Assembly: GCF_021130785.1 (NCBI RefSeq)
Contig: NC_060215.1
Location: forward strand, 72,175,501 to 72,239,500
Length of the DNA stretch: 64,000 nt
Direction of reading: 5' to 3'
Origin: Homalodisca vitripennis
Taxonomy: Eukaryota; Arthropoda; Insecta; Hemiptera; Cicadellidae
Below the pieces are notes generated by a model, which saw only the letters and a list, made by a program, of their open reading frames with translations, made no database searches and was not told the DNA's origin. The position numbers and the translations under genes are program-made. This document shows, one piece after another, positions 47,901 through 59,400 of this stretch (positions are counted from its first letter, which is position 1; every line of letters starts with the position of its first letter).

Positions 47901-50900
47901 AAGGCACTATTATTAGCATAAATGAATTAATTAAACCTTACGTCGTCAGTCCATTCTTTCCAACCAACTCCTTCAGCAGCCTCTTCCTCTCTCTCTCTTC
48001 ACTTCCTACAGCCTGGTCTTCACTTATTGCTTCACTGTCAGAAACCTGTTCCTCAATCACTTCCTCAAAGTCATTATCATTCACTTCAACATCATTATTA
48101 TATCCAATGTACTGCTCTTCTAGTACATTTTGATTTATCACTAAATTGTCACCTACTTCATTAAGTACTTCAAGATAAACAGTTCAACAGTTCACCTACG
48201 TCGGAGTCAATATCACTTTGATGTGCAGAACTACAACTATCTGCTAATTCATTGTTTAAAATGTCCCGTATGTCATCGGATTTGTTAGCAAAATGATGCA
48301 AATCACTCATTCTGCAGGTAATCAAAACTTACTTGTTCCAATAAACAGCAAAAATAACACAAAACAATTACATCGCTAAAACCAAATAATAACTGCAAAT
48401 GATATAATAACCAGGAAACTAATATTTAACCATTTGAATAACAAATAACTCCACTAAAGCAAATAGCAAACAGAAAGGTGCACTTCGTAGGTTATAGCAA
48501 ATAGTCATTGATTGTTTTCATTGTTTTAGCACGCAATGGAAGTTGAGGTGTTGCCAACCCACAAAACAAAATAGCGATTGAGTCCAGCAGCTGTTTGCTT
48601 TTTCACCGATAACTAGTTATTTTACAATTAAAAATATAACAATATTTGTAAATTGGCCAACAGTGCCAATTGGAGGGCAAAGGGTTAAGGCTTAGTTCAC
48701 ATAACATTAGTATTTCTGCCTGTGTTATATAAGCTTATTATCGAAACTATTCACTTTGACTTCCTTACCCTTCTTCTTGAATTCATAGCGTTTATCAATA
48801 TCTTATGTAAATAAGCACAGTAAAACAGAAACGAAAATAGACATCCTGGAAAACTTATTTCTGGATCAAAATTACAGTAACTTAATAGTTTTAATGTCTC
48901 TACTACTGGCTTTATTTGCTATCCTTTGTCCCTTTAAAGCCATTGTACATCTGGAAAGTATATAAAAAATTAGAACAATGCTTATAAATTCACAAAACCA
49001 CCTATAATGCATGCTTGTTGTCATATAAAAGTCCCAAATATTTTATAACGAGTCAAATGTATTCAACCAATATTAAAACAAATATTCTAGTGAAAGCAAC
49101 ATCATATCCAAAGGAACAATACAACTAAAAAATTAAATTTATCACCATTTATAGCAATACTATGTTTTTCTAATTATAACTTATAGCTATAGCCAAAATA
49201 TTTTTGTAATTGTGCCATTCTCTTAAGTTAAGCAGAGTAGTGCTCAATAATCATTCCTATACATGATACATGAAACATATGTTTATTCTAATGAATAAGA
49301 TTGTTTTCAGATTATAAAACCACTGTGTGAAGAAATTGAGACCAACCTGAGGCTACACACACATTCACACTTACAGTCTCAGGAGATCCCCCTACAGACA
49401 GTGCAGCCAGACTGCAAGGACAGCCTCTCTCTCCCACCTCTCTACCTCTTTCACAGTTTTGTTTCCCTGAAAGGTGAGATGTTTGTTAGTTTAGTCTGTA
49501 CTGCAGAAAATGTACTATAATTACAACAAAAAAAAATATATATATATAAACATTAAATATTAATAATTTAAAACTCTTTTCTTAATACATGTTCTACCTA
49601 AAAGTAATATAACAAATTTCAATATTAAAAAAAACCTTATATAAGTAAGTGCATAATAAAAATATTCTTTTTTATGCATTTAAAAACAATAAAAGCAATA
49701 GCGAGAATTGAGGTACAAATTGTTGTACCCAAGTGAAACGTTCTGATTGATATTAATTCTCTGTACTACAGCAGTTTACCAATATTGTTGTCCTCTTCTT
49801 CAGCAGTGTATACTTTGTTTTAGTTCTAATTTATTTTATTAGTGTCAGAAACTTTTGCAACATTGTAATTATAATGATAATTACATTATAAAAAACAAAT
49901 ACCCTATTAAATTCTTAGTTTGTTCTCAGTAAATTAGGTAGGCTAATTTATATTGACTTTTACAAATTTATTTCCCAGCAAAATCGACAGTTTAAATATA
50001 AAATTGTTCTGTTAAAGGTTAAAACCTCCATAATGAGAGCAAATTTTAAATTGATTTACGTATTTTATGAAATATAAGTTACTTGTAAATTATATTTTAT
50101 ATAATTCTTAAAAGTAACCTAACCCCATACAAAATTTTACTACCAGCTCTCAAGTTAAAAGATGGTGATCTGGAATAACAAATGCTGTATAGCTTATTGT
50201 TCTCTTTGACTCTGTGCAGGAAAGATTGGGAATTATTTGGAGAAGACATTCTATGACTTGACAACAGTGGCACTACACGATTGGCGCACATACGGCGAGA
50301 TGCGTTGTCTCGCTCAGCACAAATACAATATCTCAACCGTTGAAGATACTCTACCAAGTCAAACATTAGAGCAGGTCAGACAATGTAGCCCATTAATTTG
50401 GCTCAATTTAACTTCAAAAAATTTCTGTTTGCTAATGTTTTTTATATTAATATTCTGCAATGCATGTCACCATTTTAAAAGTATAAATTTTACTATTCTA
50501 AATATATTTTGAATTAAATTTCCTAGTGAAATTATACTTTCTTCTACACCTCAATTGTTCCTTCTATGGGCCAAATAAGTAATATAACTCTGAAAAAGTT
50601 AAGTGTTTAAAAAATTCGCTAACACCCCAAACATGTAAATGAAGCATTAATAAAATGGGAGGTCTGAAATAGAAACTGGGTGTGAGTATATGTTCACACA
50701 ATTGTAGCTCACTTGTCACTTTTATGTTCATAATCAATTTGTACGTCATTATTAAAACTATCAGGGTATTGTTTGCAATTACAAACTCTTGTTTTGACTT
50801 TGCCTATGGTTGTATCATAAAATTGTCAATGATTATAAATATCCTTATAACAAATAAAGATTTATTATTATTAATAAAACTATACTCTGATATTCATTTG

Positions 50901-53421
50901 TTAGATCTATATTTCCTGCTAAAGAATTATGGCCATTTTCACAAATAAACAAGTCAGCCACAGTAGTAAAAGAGCATTCGTTTGAAGTTTCTGATTCACA
51001 TCTATTCCATTAACACATTCACTGCGGATGACAAAATTACCGGCGACAAAAAATGTGGGAATTTTTTTTGTTTTTTTACTTACCCAAAACGGAGTCAGGA
51101 TAGCCGAAAGGATTGTCCAAGGTATCCCGGAAGCTTCGTTGGCCGGAACGGGTGACGTCATGTCCATGCCAAGTCTGCTCGTCATCCGCACCGGGTGCCG
51201 GTCCCCATGTTGTATGTGCTCGTAGCGCACTAGGTTTTGGCACAAACACTCGCGAATTACACGTATATAGTACATGAATGACACGTAGATAGTACATCAA
51301 TTACACGTAGATAGTACATCAATTACACATATTTGGGTGGGGTGGCCCACTGGGGGTGGGGGACGCCGCCTTCACCATCCCTAGAACTGTTCGAACTCGA
51401 CTCATTGTCTTCATCAGATGAAAAATTATCGTCAATAACATTATCGTCTTCCTCCATTATGAGTACATACACTTACACAGTCAACAGAAACTATAATCCA
51501 CTCACACAATATCGCACCAACTGACTCACCGAAACAGGCACACCTCGCTATGAATGTTACAGCCTTCCCGGGCAACTCCTCAGCTCACACTGAGGCAATA
51601 TGAAAGCAGCTGCCATATGCCGAGCTCGCTCATCCACCGCCCGGCGCACCATTTTCGCATGACGAACATGCTCGTCACCCGCAGTGAATGTGTTAAGCTC
51701 CCTTTTTACTCACTGTTTAAAAAAATATTAATTAACGAATTTAAATATAGTTAACCAAATTATTATACTTTTTAAAATAATATTTTGCTTGCAGGTAGTA
51801 TTTTATAAGTAATACATTACTGCCAGTTAGTATTTCCAATATTTATTTTATAACGGTTAGGTTTGGGTAGGGATAGTTTTATAATACTATATAACCCTAA
51901 GACACCGGATAGAATAGTCGAGAGGGGTCAAATCCAGGGTTTGGAAGGGAGGTAGTTTCCAAGTTCAGCTCAGACCCAAGTCAATGTACAAAAAAATGTT
52001 GAAACAAATACAGCACCGATGATCAACGGATCAACAGGCGATCATCATCGCCGACTTGGAAACAAAAGGACATAAAGGGAAGGCTTCAGCATTTCTTTTA
52101 GGATGACTGTTCGCTTGCTTAAACATTATCTAAAACGACAGTTACTAGTTCAACACAAGCTCGAACCTAAGGAACGCGGGTACAAACCTACGTCAAGCGA
52201 CCCAGTGGCCTCAAAAAAATATGATAAAAGAAATAAAAATGAAGCGTGAACACTAGTCCACTCGAAATCGCGCCTAGCTTGACTTGAGCTCGAAACTAAG
52301 GAATGCTGGTGCCAACGTACGTCAAGCGACTCAGCGACCTTGAAAGGAAACGAAAAGTAAATAAAACTTAATTTGAACACCTCGTTACTAGTAATAAAAT
52401 TTATCCTTATTCGTCTACTGATTTATTTTCTTGCTGTATTTTGTATATAAAAATAATATTTTTATTAGCGGTTTAAGTGCGGAATTTCATTTACTGATCG
52501 TATTGTTAGCGACTAGGCAAGTACAGGCAAAAGCGTGTATAGGCAAGCAAAATGAATACCAAATACAGCTAGAACTTACATGCACCTTAGCGCGTTGTAT
52601 GGTGTAGCGGTGACTGCCCGAGTTAGTCAGGCACAGCGTACTTACATACTGTAGTACCCTTCACAGTAAGGCGCTCCAACCTTTGAAGCGATCTCCAGCG
52701 GACTTATTCCGAAACTCTATGGTGTTTATTACCTGGTTGGTTACTCCGCAAGCTTTCGTCTTCTGCGTTGAAGTTGTGCTACCAGAGAGTAATTGTAGGT
52801 GAAAGAAATAAAGATAGTAACATGTCATGAAACTAAAAATATTTTCCTTTCAAAAGAAAATAATTACCTTATTTAAGCCCCTGTATAAAATGACGTTACA
52901 ATTTTTGTCTATTGCCATGAGTCTGCTGATTTGCAGATGATTGCTGATTGAGAGTTCGCAAATTACTGATCGCTAATAAGTGTTTTTCTTGTATATTGTT
53001 TAAAAAAATACTGTAAATAACCTAATTAACAAATTATTGTGCTTTTTCAAAAAATATTTTGCATTCAGTTTCTATTGTCTATATTTATGTTTGTGCAATG
53101 CCATGTGTGTGCTGCGTGTATGCACAGATGTCAGAATAGAAAAAAATAGAAAATTCTGGATTTGCCCATCACTATTAAAGAATTTTTCGACTGAGAATAA
53201 TTTATGTTTAATAAAATAGTATTTGATAATTTTTTTAAAATCTATTCACATTTTAAACTAACTAATTTTAAATCTTTGAAATATTTTGTTATGCATATTA
53301 AAACGGTGTCCTATGGAACAACTAGGATGATTTTCATGTACGAAATCTCAAATATGCCTTGTTTTATATATTAAATTAATTTTGTCTCGGCTGTCAAGTT
53401 TTCGTGACAGAAAAAAGCATT

Positions 53422-53466
<45 letters not shown>

Positions 53467-56400
53467 ATACTTTTAGATTACAGCTAATAAACTCTTTCCA
53501 TTCAGCTAGGTAAGATATCTGATTGAATATTTACACGTGTAGGCTACACATAGAAATTCATATTACTTGATTATAAAGAAAATGTGTCATTATCGTGGTG
53601 GTGGTAGCATAATTATCAGTAGTTACTGAATCAATCTGTTAGTTAAAGTTCTGTTGCATTATGTGTATTTTAATAATAACAAAAATCATTGTGTAGTAAG
53701 TATTATTTAGTGTTTAGTTTTTTTAGTTTTGTTTTTTTGTATAAAATATCACAACACTTCCATATGAAAGTTAATTACCAAGTGCATTAAATGTTTTTGT
53801 GCTTTCTTGGACCTGAATATGATATGGACAAACTATAAAATTGTGTGAGAAAATTTAGGGTAACTTTTTTATTGAGATTAATTCATGGTTGAAACTAAGA
53901 GTTTGTTATATTTTAGGGCCTTGATGTGTTGGAGATCATGAGAAACATTCACATATTTGTGTCTAAGTATCAGTACAACTTGAATAACCAGATTTTCATA
54001 GAGCACTCAAGCAATAACAAGCATCTGAACACCATAAACATTCGACACATCGCTAACTCGATTCGCACTCATGGCACAGGAATCATGAACACCACGGTAA
54101 GTTGCTTATTTGGATCTGTATTATCACAAATTTGGAATGTCAAAGCTAAAAAATTCAAAATTCATTTTAAGGATAATGTTTGTTGATAGACCACTTAACA
54201 CATCACTATAAAAATGAAAAGTTGAAATTGTTGCTCAATTTCACCTTCCGCTTATGAGCTTCTTCGAACACAGTTTAAAACTGAAGCTGTCATAGGAAAA
54301 CCTCTGAAATCTGAGGCCTATGCCTACTTGAAGAGATTAAATAAACTAAAAATAACTAAATCTATGTTAAAATAAACAAATCATACCAGAGCGTTGTGAC
54401 ACGCGTAAGTCAGGAATCATAACCACCATGTTTGTGTGTCAATTCCACTAACTATAAAACATGCACTTAATAAAAACAAAACATAACACTTAATATTAAA
54501 ACTACAGAATACAGGTCAAAGTAGGTCTGCATTCGCTGACCAACCACCTAGTACTGACCAGAGGCCAATAGTAAATGGCAATCGTCACAGTAGAAACAAG
54601 ATAGTGACAAAAAGGAGGGAACAGAAGTGGGTCTTTCTTCTATTATTGATTCATTATAGATGAACTTCTTAAAACTATACTGTGTCTCCGCATTGGTTTA
54701 TTACAAATCTCTGACTTATACATATCACAGTATGATTTCTTTATTTTCACCTAGATTGTAATTATGTGTTAGCTTAGTTATTCACCCGAGGAAGAGATCA
54801 GATTGCAGATCTCAAAACGTATTGTTACTGATTTTTGTATCATTGAACGATGGCAAATGTCCGGAAAACTCTTGTTTCTTTCACAATCCTCCCATTATAA
54901 AAAACAAACCTCAAACAAAGAACTGCTTGTCTGAACAGTTTGATGAGTATGGCAGTTTGTTGACTCTCCTGCCTGTTTAAGCCATTAAGCTTAGATAGGC
55001 TTCATGTGAAAGTCACAATATTCAATTGATTTGGGATGTATTGGATAAACCTCATATGTGATAAAGAATCTTGATTAGTTCATTGCTCTCTCTCATTTGT
55101 ATAAGATCAGATATCTTCAAAAAGTTACAAATACATCATTTTTGAAGTAAAGGATAAAATATGACAGTTTTTAAATGTCTGGCTAATGGTCACTAAAACA
55201 GGTTTTTAAGGAGAATATTTGATTTACATTATTGATATTTTCTTGTTTTGTTTAAAAACACTGTCAGTGGAACAATCAGATACGTAGATTTTTATCTATG
55301 TATGTTTTTTGTGTGCTGTCAATGTCTATTCAACTTATGTGGCCAGTGACAATCTGTGTGATTCTATTTGAGTTAGCAATAAATTATTAGCACAAATTAA
55401 CTGACTCACTTTTTTGTTCCTGAAACTCACTTTTAGAGATTTCATAATACACAACTGTGTGAAAATTTTAAGAATTAAAAACTGTTTATTCTTGTTTATG
55501 TTTTCTGTTTGTTTACAGGTGAATTTCACATATCAGTTTTTGAGAAAGAAACTCATAATCTTCTCTCAGTTTCTTTATGATGAACACATCAAATCTCGAC
55601 TACTGAAAGATCTATGCTTCTTTAGAGACAATAAGGTTCAGTTGGATTCCAAGTATTCCTATGAAAGAGCAGAGAAGTTCAATAAGGGCATTCGCCGGCT
55701 GGGAGTGACTCAAGAAGGATTGACCTATTTAGATCAGTTTCGGATTCTTATCACTCACATTGGTAAATAAATTATTTCTGTGTCTCTCTAAGTCTGTAAC
55801 TGAGTTTATGTAGGAAGTCTCCTGTTGCATATTCAATGTTTTGCATGATTTAAAACTAAAAATCTAGTAAGCATTATTTTAGTTAAATAACTCCCTAGTG
55901 CTTATTAAAATTAATATTAAGTTCAAATGCATTAAAATTTAGAAAAATGTTTGTATACATACATAGTGTTAGCCATATTTTCATTGTAGAGCATAAACCT
56001 GGTCCATATACTTCTCTGAGAAAACATTTTATTTTAATGCTATTATCATGATTTGGGAACACTGTATTCTGTTGCATGAGAGTTTGGAAGTGCTGGAGAG
56101 TAGAGGTTAGCTATGAAAACCCTGTTACATTTATTACATTGAATAATTATATTTTATTATGTAGTAAAGTTGACTGATACCCATATCCTGTCATAGGTCT
56201 TAAACTGCAATGTTTTATGTAATATGAACCATTTGTAATTTTGGTAACCTTTGGCAGGGATAGCGTATAGAAACACAGTGCACTATGATTAACTTATGTA
56301 CCATAAACATGCTTCTTTCATCAATGTTCACTTAAAATTATCTGAATAACAACAATCTAATTGTATTTTGAAAGCATGTAAAAATAAATAGTTCAGGTAA

Positions 56401-59400
56401 AAATATCTCAAAGTTAAAATTTCTAATAACACATATACTATTTGAGCAATAATTACTTAATCTACTATCAGTCTAATTATAGTGATGGTTAATTGTATTC
56501 ACAGTTTTGTGTAACTTAGTTTTCTACATTTTGGATATGAAACAAATTTATATGGAAACATTTTATTTTAAATCTTTAAACAACAAAATTTACCCAGTTA
56601 AATTTCTACTAAAACAGTGTTTAGTTCAAAAAACAAACTAAAATCACATTAAAACGATTTAGTAAATAAGATGTTGCACCCACAGCAATCGGTCAACATA
56701 TATATATAATTCAACTGAAGTTAAATAAATTATAAGGAAAACACATTATGAATTAAGCTTTCTTTTTATGCCAGTCACAATTTTTACCATAACAAATGTA
56801 TTTCAAATATAAGATGAGTATTGATCCATCAAACAACTTCACTATATATATACAAAGAAACTGTTTTCATTTCAGCTGCTCTAATCAGCTGATTTAAAAT
56901 TTAACAGCTGATATTTGTAACTCACTAGCAGTGTTGTCATTCACTCTTTGACATTGTTTAATACTCAGTTTTTGTAAAAGTGAATTCTCTATTTCTAATT
57001 TATCAATCAATTTCTTAAACTAGATATCATTGGATTTGTAATTTGTGTTCATCAAGATGTTCTCAAATAAAACACTTTTAAGTTAAATAAATAAATTTAT
57101 GGCTGTTTTTGTTAAATACAATTATAGAGTTTCTGTAAGTTTGCATGTGACATTTTGGTTTGTCTTTGATCAACAAATAATATTTGAAAAAGTTGGTGGG
57201 GAGTTTGGGGACACATGTTGCTTTGTAATGAATACATATTAATAAAAGTTTTAAATGTAATTGATCTGAAATTTAAGAACTCTGAAGGATCAGACAGTAT
57301 GGTTTGAGACGTTTTGTCTCAGTAATGGTCTTATCAGGGAAACAGGGTGGGAATGAGAGGGTTAAGAGTAAATTGAGATAATGTTAAATCATATTAAGGT
57401 GACATTTTTTAGGTAATGCAATGGGGTATGTGCGTATGATTCGGTCTGGAGGATTACACTGCTGTTCTACAGCTATACGCTACATCCCAGATCTGGACAG
57501 TATAGTCAGCCTACAGGAACTAACCAGTGCCGAGGGGCTCTCAGAAACGTGTGTGCAGACAGCTCAAGTTCTTGACCAAGTTATTAACAACATGAGGCGC
57601 AATATCACTGAAGGTTCTGAGTACTTTAAGGTATGTACAATTCTGTGATCCAAACAAAGTCTTTAATAGTCACAAACAATATCAATTGTACGTAATGTCA
57701 GATTTTACTACTAGTTTTAAGATTTCTAAGAATTCTGAATGGGCAATTTTGATAGGAAGCAGATTTGTAAAGGAAATGGAATGTTTATCTGTACCAAAGC
57801 TCAAATGTTCTTCATGGACCACGAAGGACTGGCAGGAAAGATGACATCAAGAAGGTGAGAGGTCAAGGATGGCCAGACTACTGAGTACACTGCAGGAGTG
57901 AATTGAGTACAAATCATAGTTTGGTTTTGTTTATTGGAGGACAGTGATTCAACAAATATCAGTGGGTTAAAGCTTAACTGTCTCAAATAATACTTTTAAT
58001 TAGATAAGACCAAGAATATTATAGTGTTTTTACTGCACCAGCATTCAAAATAATAGTAACAAACTTATACAATTTTTTATATAAATTAACCTCTCTTCCT
58101 TATTAGAGGATTAAAAGTATGTAATCTATGTATTCCCATTATATTTGACAGATTTAATAAAAAACTTGACTTAAATGTTAAACTCAAATATATTAACGCA
58201 ATCAAATACCTTAGTTAAGTCACAGAAGATGCCCATTGTTATCTGTGATCCATCCAAAGCCCAGGACACCTCATTAACTAAATTTGATATTGCACTTGTA
58301 CTCAATCTTTTTCAGACCCCAAACTGTTCATTTGCCAAAATGTCATTTTTCTAAAATAGATATTATTTGGTTAAAATCTAATTTTTCAAAAATGTTTAGA
58401 AAATGTGGTAAACTGGGATCGGTTGATAAGTTTTAGGTTTACACCGCTCACCTTTCTTAAAAATAGGCTTGAGTTTAGCATACTTTAAAAGCTATAGAAA
58501 AAAATTACTTTGAAATGATTGATTTACAATGACTACCAGGGGCTCTGCTATAAAGTTTGCAACCCCTTTTATTAAATTAAGAGGTATTTCATCCCAACCC
58601 GTTGATTTTTGTTACTTAGGATTTTATAACTTTAACAACTTTATCCGGGGTATTACAAGTACTATGATAATCAAACGTAGACCGTTCATTAGTTTTTACA
58701 TTCATTGCAAGATTTAATGCTTTCTATTTATAACGAGACAATCCAATTTCCTTGGCAGTCTCAGTTAACTTTTTGTTAAAAATCTTCAGTAATATCTATT
58801 GCATTACCAGTAAGATTATTAGCCATTACTAAATCTGGAAAATTATTTGTAGCTTTAATACACTCTAACTCTGCTTTAACGACATTCCAAGCAGCCCCTA
58901 TCATCTGAGTCTTTAATGAAGTCAGCATTACTGATTCTTTTGGATTCATTACAAACACTCTTAAAAATCTTTCCATAACACTTAACATAGTTTATAAAAT
59001 GTAAATGATCTGTCATCTTAGCCATCCTACAAAGATCTCTTTTCTTATGACTAGATATCCCAATACCTAATACCACTTTAATTATTGTTTTAATGATAAA
59101 ATAAAAGATTTTCACTCAAAACTTATCACATTGAATATAATTTAGTCACAATTTAAAATATGTATTTAAGGTTATAGTTTGGGTTATAACTTTAGTTTAT
59201 GATAAAAGTTAAAATCTTTTTTTATAATAAAAATAATGTAAAACCAACTTCGTAACCAAGTCCTTGACGTATCTTATACTCTTATAATAACTAATAATTT
59301 ATAAAACACTAACTAAACAATTAATCACTAATAAAACTTCAACTTTGACTAGTCCCATGAAGCCCTATGTAAAAACTACAATCATAACTGATATAATGAC

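Larger units (their letters stand above)
44501..49310 (+). other. WASHC4: WASHC4 intron 9
   Basis: A 4.8-kb phase 0 intron. It contains a short repeat cluster (44589-44700), an AT array (44859-44919), a duplicated TGACGTCA-like segment (45751-45797) and a piggyBac element (46583-48684). I see no gene in 44920-46578 or 48689-49310. Confidence 0.75.
50375..53916 (+). other. WASHC4: WASHC4 intron 11
   Basis: A 3.5-kb phase 0 intron. It contains a possible sense LINE tail (50853-50875), a TTAA-flanked MITE (51014-51692), a tandem tRNA-like repeat (52150-52380) and an AT array (53425-53465). From 52500 to 52800 there is a mixed-composition stretch without a gene. The remainder is plain AT-rich intron. 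Confidence 0.75.

Noticed and set aside
50097..50366. 89-codon minus frame opposite exon k
   Set aside because: It is the antisense shadow of a conserved WASHC4 exon.
52560..52760. tRNA gene suspected from GGTGTAGCGGTGA
   Set aside because: No B box at the right distance and no cloverleaf could be drawn by eye.
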